From the NCBI GenBank assembly GCA_047967505.1, contig CM106539.1: a stretch of 64,000 nucleotides of DNA. The stretch is one strand, 5' to 3'. Position numbers and translations under genes: made by a program. The DNA comes from Dipteris shenzhenensis (Eukaryota; Polypodiophyta; Polypodiopsida; Gleicheniales). The notes under the pieces are model-generated. The model ran no database searches. It saw only the letters and a program-made list of their open reading frames with translations, and had not been told where the DNA came from. This document shows positions 1 to 26,180 of the stretch, piece by piece (positions within the stretch are counted from its first letter, which is position 1; every line of letters starts with the position of its first letter).

Positions 1-108
1 CAAACAATATATTACTTGACCAAGTTGGTCTCTTGGACTTTCTATCTGCATTCATATCTTCCTAAATTTTGAAATTGTGACAATTCTATATAATCACTAA
101 TATTGCAG

Positions 109-15828
<15,720 letters not shown>

Positions 15829-16487
15829 CAATTCCTTTCTTATGGTGCTGGAGGATCTTCCCAATGAGAAGCTGGTTATGAACTCCTGTCAGGCCAGACG
15901 TTTACATCATACAGAATGCAAATGTGTAATCTTCATCCGAACCCTGGTCAACTTTAATGCGGTACCACTGCCTCGTTCAGCATGATAGCCAAGAACTGTC
16001 TTTTGAGAAGCCAAAGGACTGATGGCTTTGATCTTCAGGTAAACGAATCATGGGTGCCTTTGCATCATTTATGTTGTGGAATGTAATGTCCAAGGCATCT
16101 GATTCTGCCTACTCAGCTGCTATGATTCTGTAGCATTCTCTCTTCCGGCTGTGGATGTATATTCATCTTGTCACCGTGGCCATTGCATTCAAAAGAATTG
16201 GAACCACTACGTTGGCATGGACGAGGCGCAAAGAAAACGAGGTTATATATGAGCAAAGTATTGAGGGAAATGTCATGGCAGAGGAACTTAGAACTTGTTG
16301 TTCCTTGACCTTCACCTGATTTGTATGAGGTAATGTGATAATAGAATGGGACTAAATACATTCCTTCACCAGATTTGTATAGTGTAATGTGATAACAGAA
16401 TTGGGACTAAATACACGTTTCCTTAAGAAAAGCGCTCAGCAACCTCAATTGTGACATTAACAGAGAAGGGGACGGCATGTGTGAATC
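15829..16487 (+). other. Probable 3' untranslated and downstream region of kinase gene
   Basis: The stretch follows the stop codon and has no further coding signal. It includes a two-copy tandem repeat (16311-16360 and 16365-16415, period ~54 bp, sharing GTAATGTGATAA and GGGACTAAATACA). No clear AATAAA was found, so the transcript end is not defined. Confidence 0.4.
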
Positions 16488-16859
16488 TTTTTTGGGTTTT
16501 TTTTCGAAGAAAGAGGGTTTTAATTATATGTTTATAGCCAAGACTTATGAGTCTTTACAACAGCCTCTGGGCTCAAAATCATCAAAGATACCACACGGGT
16601 ACCGAGAGAAAGCACTGGATAATAACCAGGGAGACAACATCCCGGCAGGTACATCCGGTAACCTCCTAAAAGATACAGCAGATAACAGTGGGGGAACAAA
16701 CAAAAGAGAGGAGAAAAGGTCATGGCAGTCCACCAGCCATCCGAGAGATCAGCATCATCCTGCTTGGGGATACTGTTGAAGATGGTGTGAAGGTGCTTTG
16801 CTGGATCTGGAAAGACCCATAAATGTCCGCCAGCAGGCTCCAAATGTCATTCGTGACCA

Positions 16860-17860
16860 AGGAGTGTACGCAAGCCAGGGCCACATCTGTCTTGAGCTTC
16901 CCTGTACTTCCATCCAGTCCATCACATTCCTTTAGGATCTTCTGGCGTTACCTACCAGTTCAACATGAGTGGGACAACGTCAGTATTTCTTTGAATCCAT
17001 ATGAGCCAGAGGATTTGACTACAAGCCACGTTCCAGTCCCCTTTCCATCTGAGAGGTCTATCTCCAAGCAAGGCCATGTTATGTGATGGGTGAGCAGCCG
17101 CTAATCTGTCTAAACTTGGACCAGATAAGACTAGACATCCTGCAGTTCAGAAAAAGGTGAGCAATGTCTTCAGGGGCCCATAACAAACAGGATATTTCTC
17201 ATGGAGGTTTCTATCCAATATCTTTTCAAACCTTTTTTGCCATTGTTCCGTACTATCCCTTCTAAAACAATTCTTGTTTAGCCTGTCCTTGATTCCCAAA
17301 TGATCAAAGAAAATGGGGACTGGGAAAGGTGTGTTTGGCTTTGCCAGTGGAATTCATGAAGTGGAAGGAGTTGTTTTCCCCCCATCCAGCTCAAAGCTTC
17401 TGTCCCAGACCTGCAGTCTTTCCTAAATGAAAAGTAAGTCAAACCTATTAATTCTGAATTTCTGAGTCATCTCACCCTCTGTGATCTAACATTGCTCTCT
17501 CCTGTTCCATAGCTCTTCCCAAATGCATATCCCCTTCTTATTTAGTCTGAACGTGTGCTTTAAGTCCTGATCTCTCAAGATCCTATCTTTCCGTATCACA
17601 CCAAACCATATAGAGTCCTTGATACCTCCATGAAACAAACTCCCTCAACTTCTCCCAGCCCTTCCACATTGCCCTCCATAAACCAAAACCCGAGTTACAC
17701 ACTCTACTCTGAACCTCTCTTAACTCTATTTGGCCCTTTTCTGTCTCATCCCCCTTCAGCTGGTGAATTCTCTCTTTTAGAACCTCTTCTTTCTTGCTTC
17801 TATCACCCTCTGTTTAACTGCCTTCAATAGGAATTAAGTTCTAGTGACTGCTATTACTCA
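16860..17860 (-). pseudogene. LINE middle and C-terminal zf-RVT region relic
   Basis: Just after the endonuclease, KAVKQRVIEARKKRFLKERI resembles the linker before the polymerase. Near 17250-17090 the frame reads RRDSTEQWQKRFEKILDRNL and then APEDIAHLFLNC with a following SSLIWSKF. This fits the zf-RVT pattern (CxxC...EDxxHLFxxC...W) at the end of plant LINE ORF2. The ~1.5 kb of polymerase that should lie between is missing. Confidence 0.55.
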
Positions 17861-17864
17861 TTTT

Positions 17865-18607
17865 TCACTGGCTGAAGCTGTTCCTGCAAAGGCACAGTCC
17901 CAAATCCTCTTGACTTTTTGTTGCACGTAGGGGAGTTGAAAAAAGAGCACTAGTGAATCCAATGGGAATGTGATCTGAAATGGGCATTGATCGGTAGATC
18001 CTACAGAGTTCATTCAAATTATCATCCTGGATGCCTTTGGGTACATAAAATGTATCCAGTCTAGCTTTTCTATGCTTGAACCCAACTTGGTTATGACACC
18101 ATGTAAAGCCTGTCCCCTCAGAGATGTCTACCATCCCTACTTGGTCTTTAAGCTTAAACCAAGAGGAAATCTCCCCTACCAGATAGCACTTTCCCCAGGT
18201 TCTTCCATCTATCTGTTGCAGACTCTACCATATTGAAGTCCCCATGAGTATGACATTGCTTGGCAAACAGCATCCATCCCAAAGAAGAGCTATCTCTTGT
18301 GAGCCATTTGGAGTATATACTGAAAAAATAGATCCTTTGAGCTTGGGAAGAGTGAAGTCTAATCCTATCCCGTACTTACCAAAAATCGTGCTTACCCTGT
18401 TAACACAATCTGCGAATTTCTTAGAGCCTCCAAAGGCAGTTCTGCCCTTTCCTGCTTCATGATCAGTAAAATATCAAACTGTGTCTTTGTCTACACTGCA
18501 ATTGCCAATGTAACTGGCTGCCAACTATGCAGGTCTAAACTCGTTGGAAAGGCCCTGCACATTAATGGATAGGACTGAAAATTCTGTTTCTATGTACTCC
18601 ATAAGCC
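17865..18607 (-). pseudogene. LINE endonuclease domain relic
   Basis: Minus-strand motifs in order are FSVLSINVQGLSNEFRPA (start of the endonuclease), SIFSVYTPNGSQ, NVILMG followed after a frameshift by GDFNMVESATDRW, and MVDISEGTGFTWCHNQVGFK. RLDTFYVPKGI and PISDHIPI close the series. Together they match the APE-type Exo_endo_phos fold, which nicks target DNA to prime insertion. The SDH catalytic motif is present. Frameshifts and stops mean the domain is dead. Confidence 0.72.
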
Positions 18608-18636
18608 AATTCTTTTTAGGCATCTTCTCAAAAGGG

Positions 18637-18930
18637 TGTTGTAATATGGAAGAAAGAACTAGAACTAGAAACTGGAAATGAAATGACAAGACTGAAAGAT
18701 AAGAAATACCTTGAGAAGAGTGTAGACAAGACACAAGCTAGACTGATTGATTACAATGATGTGACCCATTGAATATATGGACCAAAGTACAAGTCATAGA
18801 GCAAGAGTGCTTATGGGATAATTGTAGAAGTGCCACATGGCACACACTCAAGACATAAAGACTAGACTTAGACTTAGACTTGAACAAATGTAGAATAGGA
18901 AATAGTACACTTAGTGTCTTATCTCCAACA
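18637..18930 (-). repeat. 3' LTR of short copia element
   Basis: It runs TGTTGTAATATGG to TATCTCCAACA on the plus strand and closely matches 20890-21186. It is slightly shorter than its partner. Confidence 0.9.
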
Positions 18931-19394
18931 CCCTCCTTAAGTGGACACTAGGAGTAAGACAGAAAAACAAGACTAGAAGACAGACATAAAGACTGATAGA
19001 CTGAGAGACAAGATAGAAGACATGACAGACAAAGATCCTAAGACACCCCTCCTCAAGTGATATCCTGATATGGGTTCACAAGGGTAGGGACAAGATGGAT
19101 CTAAAACACAGTCAGATTGATAGACAATTAGACAGACAGACAAGACTAGATAGACAGAAGATTGACTGTAGACAAATAGAAAGGCCAAGACACTAGAACC
19201 CCTTAACCTACATCATCGGTGGTCAAGGTGGTAGACAAGACATAGAAGTAATCAAAAAGCCCATTTCTCATCATGTGATGAAGGAATTCTCATCATGTGA
19301 GGAAGAAACATCAGGATCAGCTGATGGAGATGTTGCAGCAACATGGGTTGAGGTAGATGCAGGGGCTGATGTAGATGTTTTGGAATAGCAGTCC

Positions 19395-19530
19395 CTCTCC
19401 CGGTGATTATCACGGCCACAAATGGTGCATGGATGAGCCTTGAAATAGTCCTTCTCCGAATGATTAGTTTTGCCACAATGGGTGTAAGGCTTTCTTACCT
19501 TAGAACTTCCTTTCTTTGCAAAAAAAGCAG
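19395..19530 (-). pseudogene. Gag zinc-knuckle region, out of frame
   Basis: After a frameshift the minus strand reads THCGKTNHSEKDYF, a knuckle with cysteines replaced by Tyr, and CTICGRDNHRERDC, a complete CX2CX4HX4C knuckle. These would bind RNA. The shift and a stop separate them from the gag frame. Confidence 0.7.
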
Positions 19531-19543
19531 TGTCAGTTACCTT

Positions 19544-20104
19544 TCATTGTTGAGTTCTTTCTTCCTCTTGGAGAGCATTGATGATACCCTCAAGAGAAGG
19601 ATTATTATGATACTTGAAGGTAGTGACAAGAGTAGCATAGGTGTCAGGTAAGCTTTTAAGAAGTACAGCAATAGCAATGTCTTCGGAGATGGGAGACTTG
19701 ACTGACGCAAGCTGAACCATAAGACTGCGAAGATAATTGACATGAGAGACTATAGTAGCTCCTTCCTGCATATGTAGATCAAAGAATGAGATCATAAGTG
19801 CAATCTTAGAGTTTTTAGATCGGGCTCCAAAAAGGGTATCCAAAGTCATCCATACTTGAGGAGCAGACTGTATGTCGGAGATGTGATGAATGTAATCATC
19901 TCCAAGGCCGAGCAATATAATAGCATAGGCTTTGTCATTCTTGGCAGTGACAACTTGCTCAGAAGGATCTTCGGGAGCAGCACGCTGGACAATGTCCCAA
20001 AGACCTTCTTTCATAAGATGGCACTTGATTTTGATCTGCCAAGTATGAAAGTTGGTCCCATTGAATTTGTCGATAGATATGAGAGAATGAGAGGAAGATG
20101 CCAT
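19544..20104 (-). CDS. Copia gag (UBN2), element 18637-21186
   Basis: A 186-codon frame from ATG 20104-20102 encodes a UBN2-type gag. It shows SIDKFNGTNFHTWQIKIKCH near residue 10, then EGLWDIV, KAYAIILLGLGDDYIHHI, VWMTLDTLFG and FDLHMQEGATIVSHVNYLRS. The later segments include IAIAVLLKSLPDTYATLV and EGIINALQEEE. This protein forms the particle that packages element RNA. The frame stops at 19544, before the zinc knuckles, which continue in another frame. Confidence 0.8.
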   Translation of the reverse strand: MASSSHSLISIDKFNGTNFHTWQIKIKCHLMKEGLWDIVQRAAPEDPSEQVVTAKNDKAYAIILLGLGDDYIHHISDIQSAPQVWMTLDTLFGARSKNSKIALMISFFDLHMQEGATIVSHVNYLRSLMVQLASVKSPISEDIAIAVLLKSLPDTYATLVTTFKYHNNPSLEGIINALQEEERTQQ

Positions 20105-20390
20105 GTGGGAAGGTCTTACCTCTTGCTAGGATGCAAGGACAGTGTCTATTCCCTTACAATATTGCAGAAATAAATGAGAGGAGAGATCCAAGAAGCCGGT
20201 TCTCTCACCACTTTGTCAAGGCCATAGCATATGACAGCCCATCGAAGCAGGAGGAACCAGCAAAAAAAGGAGAGACTGTTCAGCAAACTGAAAGAGGCAA
20301 AGCTCAGTACCTTAATCCCGAGCAGAAGTAGAAGTGAAAAAAGGATGCAGATCTCCGTGAAGATGGAGCTGGAGAAGTCAGCCTGTGTAG

Positions 20391-20752
20391 GTACGGATTT
20401 CGTATAGTCGTACGGACTGTACGGACAGCTGACGATGTACGGACGGCGAGTGGAGTACGGAGTACGGTTGACGTGCAGAATATGGGCGGCGTACGGTGGC
20501 GTACGGATGACGTACGAAATACGAGTGACGTACGGATAGTAGGTATAACAGCAGGAGCGGGTGCTAGACTGCGCAGATCTGGCGTGACAGCAGGACTGCG
20601 TAGATCTGGTGCTCAGTTCTGTGGCTGAACTGCACAGATCTGGAGCGCAGATTTGGCGCATATCTGAAGCGGGATACACACAGACCTGGCGTACACACAG
20701 ATCTGGAATACACACAGATTTGGCATGCAGATCTAGGCATGCAGATCTGGAG
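20391..20752 (-). repeat. Two minisatellite arrays in the element leader
   Basis: From 20391 to about 20546 the plus strand repeats TACGGA at irregular spacing, including GTACGGA and GTACGG variants. From 20571 to 20752 it repeats CAGATCTGG variants with spacers such as CGCA and TACACA. Together they fill most of the untranslated leader between the primer site and gag. Confidence 0.85.
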
Positions 20753-20877
20753 CGCAATGACGGGGCAGAAAGAGGGAGAGATGTGAAGAGGGAGAAATCT
20801 GAGAAGAGGGGCAGATCTGCAGCGGGGGAGAGATCTAAGAAGAGGCAAACTGAGGGGAGAGAAGAGGGATCAACCTA

Positions 20878-20889
20878 GCTCTGATACCA
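20878..20889 (-). promoter_or_regulatory. tRNA-Met primer-binding site of short copia element
   Basis: The plus strand GCTCTGATACCA is TGGTATCAGAGC on the element's strand, directly next to the LTR end. Confidence 0.88.
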
Positions 20890-21186
20890 TGTTGTAATAT
20901 GGAAGAAAGAACTAGAACTAGAAACTGGAAATGAAATGACAAGACTGAAAGACAAGAAATACCTTGAGAAGAGTGTAGACAAGACACAAGCTAGACTGAT
21001 TGATTACAATGACGTGACCCATTGAATATATGGGCCAAAGTACAAGTCATAAAGCAAGAGTGCTTATGGGATAATTGTAGAAGTGCTACATGGCACACAC
21101 TCAAGACATAAAGACTAGACTTAGACTTAGACTTAGACAAATGTAGACTTGGAAATAGTACACTTAGTGTGCACTTATCTCCAACA
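20890..21186 (-). repeat. 5' LTR of short copia element
   Basis: It has the same termini as 18637-18930 (TGTTG...CAACA) with a handful of substitutions and small length changes. The primer site abuts it at 20889. Confidence 0.9.
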
Positions 21187-21420
21187 AAGGGGCCGCCATC
21201 TTAGGAGCAAGGCTTGCCTCCTTAGTTGGCTGCTTCTTATATTTGTTGCTAGACACCTCTTGTAGGGGAGACCCTGAGTTCCTTTTCCTTATTCTTCCTA
21301 CCTTTCACTTCTATGAACTACTGACTCTCATTTTGATGAGCCATACCACGATCTGCTCTTTCAATTTGCTCCTCAAAACCTTGGGTGCACAAAATGGGCT
21401 TGGTCAACTTTCAGGCCCTC

Positions 21421-21625
21421 GCATGAACACTTGGCCATCGCCTCCTACACTCGACAACACAAACATTTTAAGCAGATGAACAACCATCACTATCAACAAA
21501 GATGCCCTAGATTCTCTTATAGCATGAACGCTTGAGATCTTGCATTCGAGGCCATCACCTTCTACACGTCGACTACACAAACATTCCAAGCAAATGAGCG
21601 AACCATCACTATCAACAAAGAAATA
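21421..21625. repeat. Degenerate two-copy tandem duplication (~100 bp)
   Basis: Copies starting ATGAAC.CTTG at about 21423 and 21525 share GCCATC, CTACAC, ACACAAACATT and CCATCACTATCAACAAAGA. They sit at or just beyond the 5' end of the LINE. Confidence 0.6.
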
Positions 21626-22140
21626 GTCACAAGGCATTGAGGTTGATAACCTCGTAGGAAGATGCCCTAGATTCCCCTAGCAGAGTGCGACAAGCTGTTA
21701 ACTGACACGGCATGGTTGCTTGAAGAAGGGTACTTCACAAGTTAAGGTGAAAGACCCCAACTCCACTAACTTATTTTTGTTACTTTATGAGTGTGTCTAG
21801 ATTAATAGCATGGACACATGTATATCTATACTATTCCTTAAGGAGAGGTTTCGACGTGGAGGTTTGGAAAGAGGCGCAGGAGCTTCGGAGGCTTGGAGGA
21901 GGTTTGGAGGCTCAGAGTAGAGAGAGTGTCTCTAGGATCAACATGTGGCCCACTGTAGGAGACTAGGAGTCACGCCAAACTTGCCACGGTTGACCAGAGG
22001 AGAGGGTTGTGGCATACCTGAAGCCAAGGATGGCATGGTTGACGATATGCAGAGGAGAATCTGACAACAGTCGTCGGTTGGTCTCGTGCCACGTGTCGTG
22101 CATCCAATCATGTCTAGAGTCCAGACTACCATGCTGTTGA
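21626..22140. other. No recognised feature
   Basis: It includes a short G-rich, GAGG-repetitive stretch near 21845-21920. No coding or element signal can be supported. Confidence 0.4.
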
Positions 22141-22145
<5 letters not shown>

Positions 22146-22190
<45 letters not shown>

Positions 22191-22191
22191 T

Positions 22192-22222
<31 letters not shown>

Positions 22223-22314
22223 ATAATATATATATATATATATATAATTTATTTATTTATTTATTTATATTTATATATAGTGCCTCTCTCCATGACCATA
22301 ATGGGTGCAATAGG

Positions 22315-22363
<49 letters not shown>
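22146..22363. repeat. Compound microsatellite cluster
   Basis: In order: (GA)n about 22146-22183, (CA)n about 22193-22216, (TA)n about 22229-22247, (TTTA)n to about 22270, then a (TC)n run from about 22316 to 22363. Unique sequence of ~45 bp separates the last run. Confidence 0.95.
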
Positions 22364-22364
<1 letters not shown>

Positions 22365-22954
22365 ATGCACACACACGCACACATGACATCTATCTATCTT
22401 CTATGTGTTCCACATGACCAGAGGAGAGTTTCATGTGAGCGGTGTCCTTCACAAATCTTCCAACCATATAACTTGCAGTCTCTCCCATCTAGCCATCCCT
22501 TGCCTAGCATGCAATATCATAAGAGAGAACCTTCACGAGGCCTTTCATGACAGAGCCCCATCTATCATGTCGACCTTCATGTTATGACTATCTCATCTCT
22601 CTCCATTACTATAATGGGTGCATAGGCATTGAGCTCTACATAAAGGCATGATTCTTCTAATATACATGAGATGCATTATCTTCCCATTCAAGGTGCAAGA
22701 GTCATGATGCTTTCACTTTATTTTTTAAGATAGATGTGCCACGTGGCAGGAGGAGTTGCAGTGGGGGACGGGGAGCTAGGAGATGTGCCAAGTTGCTCCC
22801 TCTCTTTAAATGCCTTGCCCAACAATCCCCGCTCCTCCTCTCACCCCCTCCTCCTCCCAATTTTATCGAGCAGCTGCATTTTTTTTAAGTGGTCATCATT
22901 CTTTTGCATTAACGTCTCTGACATGAATGGATGGAAGAGGAACTACCTACATAA

Positions 22955-23236
22955 ATGGCTTCTCCAAGAGAGTATCGGCTGCCAAGTTTGTCCCTCAACC
23001 TCGACCAGTTCGCTATTGTCTTCTACAAGATCCTCGACTTTATTGATTGCAAGGTTTGTGGCCCCAATCTTAGCCACGAATTGTCCCCTTAACCAAGTGG
23101 TACCAACCTTGAGAGGTGTCAAGGTGATGTTAAGCACCACAAATGGTCAAAGAAGTGTCCAATCACAGACCACAATAAGTTTGTACTAGCATATGTAAGT
23201 AGAGACCTAGCGGAGCAAGTCTCTAACCCGTCCTAG
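22955..23236 (+). pseudogene. Short coding relic of unknown family
   Basis: From ATG 22955 one frame reads MASPREYRLPSLSLNLDQFA, IVFYKILDFIDCKVCGPNLS, a TAA near 23092, then ERCQGDVKHHKWSKKCPITD and FVLAYVSRDLAEQVSNPS to TAG at 23234-23236. There is one internal stop in 94 codons. The spaced C/H residues might be zinc-binding. I do not recognise a family, and chance cannot be ruled out. Confidence 0.3.
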
Positions 23237-24088
23237 ACAGGTCATGCTACTCGTACAACTAGTGCAAAAGTGGTGAATGTCAAAGGTGTCATTTGAAAAC
23301 AATAATTTTATGATATTTTTTTGGGGTGATTAAAGAACCTTGTTGCTAGGATTGCACTAGCATGTACTATGATAGGCTTGGTGACAATTTCAGCAACCAT
23401 TTAGTTGTAGGCGTGTCCATTAATATTTGCTAGTTTTCAAGATTGAATCAATTGTAGTAATTGAATTAGGTTTGGTGTGGTCTTTATGACAATTAGTTGT
23501 AATGATTGAAATCTGATTTGCACTTGTTAAGCCACACGGCTCCGTGAAACTATAAAAAAGTGTTTTTTTCTTGAAATGTTTTGTATGGTGCGTCAAAACA
23601 ATCCTCACCCCCTCAACATTCCTCTTCTTCTTCTTTTGCAAAACACAATTAAGTGGGTTCAAGGAATATATGCAAAACTACTAGGTTTCATAAATGACAT
23701 AACAAAAGAATGAAGAAATCCAAGTGGACATAAGATCAAACATACTAGAACGAATTATTCTCATAGCCCTAGTAGTCATTCTCATGGTTATGAATGCTTG
23801 TTAGGTTATCATCTCACAAATGTACCACCACTTAGGGAGACCCATAGAGATTTAAAATTATTAAATTTTTGCTATTCACATATTCAAAGAGCACGTGTTA
23901 ATCATCACCAAAATTTGGATGTGTATCTCAATACCTTGTGGCTTAAGAGATTTTTACATTTCAATATCAAAAGTTTGGTTTCACTTGAAAGATCTAATAT
24001 TATTTGAGATTTTCAATAACACGATTTTTGTAGAGATCTTTGTAGATCATGCTAAATGGACAAGCAACATTGAAGGCTGCCTCCTACA

Positions 24089-24330
24089 TCATATTCTAGG
24101 AGTGCAAATATTAATTAAATCATCCACATAGATTTCGAGGATTATGGCATCAACATTATCCTTGAACAAGGATTTATAATTCAACACTGTCATTGATGAT
24201 TTTTTCACAAAGACTTGGTTCTGTATCTTGAACAAGAAATAAAATGCACACTCATTGCATTTAAAGGAATCAAAGCTCTTACTGAAAAGTAGACTAGTAG
24301 AATTAAAAAATGCTAGATAATAGAAATTTG
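24089..24330 (-). pseudogene. Copia reverse-transcriptase (YVDD) relic
   Basis: The minus strand reads SFKCNECAFYFLFK, then LFKDNVDAIILEIYVDDLIN. This matches the copia RVT_2 segment leading to the YVDD catalytic box (relatives: GF...C..YF......ILLLYVDDLLI). About 30 residues between the two halves look inserted or partly duplicated. No other parts of the element are seen. Confidence 0.5.
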
Positions 24331-24399
24331 CATTTCGTTTTCTAGAAGAAGCTTTTATAGGTGTCAATGCTTCAATAAGCATTAGAGAGAATTTCACTC

Positions 24400-25990
24400 T
24401 CTTGCGAGTCTATTCATGTTCTAGATACACAAACATTGAATAGTGTCTTTATAAAGGTACATTGAAGAGTCTAAGGCATGATTGTCTTTTCTGTTCAATC
24501 AAAAGAAGCTTATTTGTTTTCCAAGATGTTAGCATTAATGAGATAGAATCTTATTTTGGTCATCCCAAGACAAGTTTTATGCCATCATCATCTTCTATAC
24601 TAAGTATTCAAAGAATCAGACTGACAACAAATTGAAAAAGTATTCACTTCATTGTGACTACATAAAACAAAGGGAATTAAAAAATTCCAAAAGGTATGGA
24701 TGCTATACTACAACTATATATGCACTCTACAAAGTTCCATAGCACAAGTGAAAACATATTGCCATGAAACAAAAGAACTAATCAAATAAAATTTGTATAC
24801 AGAACCAAGAGTTAAAATAGATATGGAAAAATGAAATTTGATCAGGAATTTGTGTAACTATTTTCTAGTGACCATGTCTCATTTTATTATCCCACATACT
24901 AATCATTCAATTCCCATCCTTGGTACAATACTAAAGATTTCACTTCCATCCTTGGTACATAATGTTTTTTCAAGTTCTTATATGCTCCTAAGCATATTTT
25001 GGAGAAGGAAGATGATGACACTTTCATTGGCCCTCTTTTAGGGATCTTGGTGTTTCCATATTACTAGGGGATGACAATGCTTTCATGACATCAACCCACC
25101 TATAGGGATATTCGCATGTTTGCTTTTGGTGTACATAGAAACATTGGAAACTGTTGTGCAATAATTCATTAATTTAATTAAAACAATCATTTTGAAGTAT
25201 GGAAGTGTTTAAGTTGTGAAGCAAGTACAAATGATATAGATGCAATATGCATTTAGAAAACTTCTAAAAACATGCAAGAATAAATGACTCACATTATGCT
25301 ACTTTGCACTCTATGAGATGTGGCTAACAAGCTTACGTCCATTGGTCCTTGCAAAAGGACATTTTATTTTTGACTGTTTGAAGATGACACAAGACAATGT
25401 AAAACCTCTAAAGAGGACACAATACACATTTTCTACAAGTGGTATTATAAGAGATTGAAAACGTGTTATTGTAAGACACTTTGTGGAATAATATACATAT
25501 TCATTTTTGCTCTTTCAACCTTGAACTAAGTTACTTTTAGATTACTTATGTTGTTATCCCAATTCTTCTACCTTTTGAGGGGCTTCTTATCATTGTTTTA
25601 TCCCACACATGGAGCCTTTACTTTCCTTTCTAATATATACTGTTTGTTTTTTCACAATGCTCTTCAAAAAGACAAGGCAATGATGGCATCCTTCATCTAA
25701 GGTCAAAGGAAGCCTAGTTGATAATGCATGCATTGTTAACATCCAACAAAGCTCCAATGGTCCTTAAAAGCTAAATAACATCATGCACTTGATTATTTGT
25801 ATTTTTCCATGGTCATTAAGGCTCCTTGGCTCATGGTTGTTTCATAATTGATGATGAGGTAAGCCATACTTCCTTTGGGAAAGTTTTTTATTATGTAAAG
25901 TTTTTTTATGTATACTTAGTTTACCTGGTGTTTTCCCCTTTGTTTTAAACTTTAAAGATTATAATTGTCCTTTTCCCTATTCCTCATAAT
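24400..25990. other. No recognised feature
   Basis: AT-rich sequence without open frames longer than background and without repeats. It forms the left flank of the intact copia insertion. Confidence 0.5.
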
Positions 25991-25995
25991 CCATT

Positions 25996-26165
25996 TGTGG
26001 GGGTTAAAGGTCACTGTGCCTTAACCCCAGTTATGTACAATACTCAAACACATATATAAATGAATAAAAAAGAAGATTAGGGTGGTTCTGCACCCACCAA
26101 ACTTGTGTGGCTCTCTGTCTCTCTCTCTCCTTCTTCCTTTCTTGCTTCCGTTGAGAGCACTCTCA
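25996..26165 (+). repeat. 5' LTR of intact copia element
   Basis: It runs TGTGGGGGTTAAAGG to GAGAGCACTCTCA. It contains a TATA box (TATATAAA, 26053-26060) immediately followed by AATAAA (26063-26068), so promoter and poly(A) signals almost overlap in this short LTR. A (TC)n tract lies near its end. Confidence 0.95.
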
Positions 26166-26167
26166 AC

Positions 26168-26180
26168 TGGTATCAGAGCC
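26168..26180 (+). promoter_or_regulatory. tRNA-Met primer-binding site of intact copia element
   Basis: TGGTATCAGAGCC starts two bases after the LTR. It is complementary to initiator tRNA-Met. Confidence 0.92.

Larger units (their letters stand above)
18637..21186 (-). mobile_element. Short Ty1/copia element with perfect target duplication
   Basis: LTRs 18637-18930 and 20890-21186 flank 1.96 kb of internal DNA on the minus strand. The flanks are AAGGG at 18632-18636 and AAGGG at 21187-21191. A perfect primer site (TGGTATCAGAGC, 20889-20878) adjoins the 5' LTR, and a purine tract (AAGGAGGG) adjoins the 3' LTR. The inside encodes only gag with zinc knuckles, so it needs a helper element for movement. 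It lies inside a LINE. Confidence 0.9.
16488..21420 (-). mobile_element. LINE (L1-like) on minus strand, split by a copia element
   Basis: The LINE is read from about 21420 down to 16488, interrupted at 18637-21186. Upstream of the insertion it reads FIEVKGRKNKEKELRVSPTR and, after a shift, KYKKQPTKEASLAPKMAAP. It resumes on the other side with FEKMPKKNWLMEYIE, so the two sides join at the AAGGG target site. The endonuclease, a middle region and a C-terminal zinc-finger region follow. The 3' end is an A-rich tail, seen as the T-rich CTTTTTTGGG/TTTTTTTTCG at 16488. The polymerase core with its YADD box is absent, so it is an old, internally deleted copy. The 5' end is not precise. Confidence 0.7.

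Noticed and set aside
20609-20878. Charged open frame in the copia leader
   Set aside because: It is produced by the CAGATCTGG minisatellite and lies antisense to the element; no protein motif.
22142-22417. Open frame of Arg-Glu and Thr-His repeats
   Set aside because: It is a translation of (GA)n and (CA)n microsatellites.
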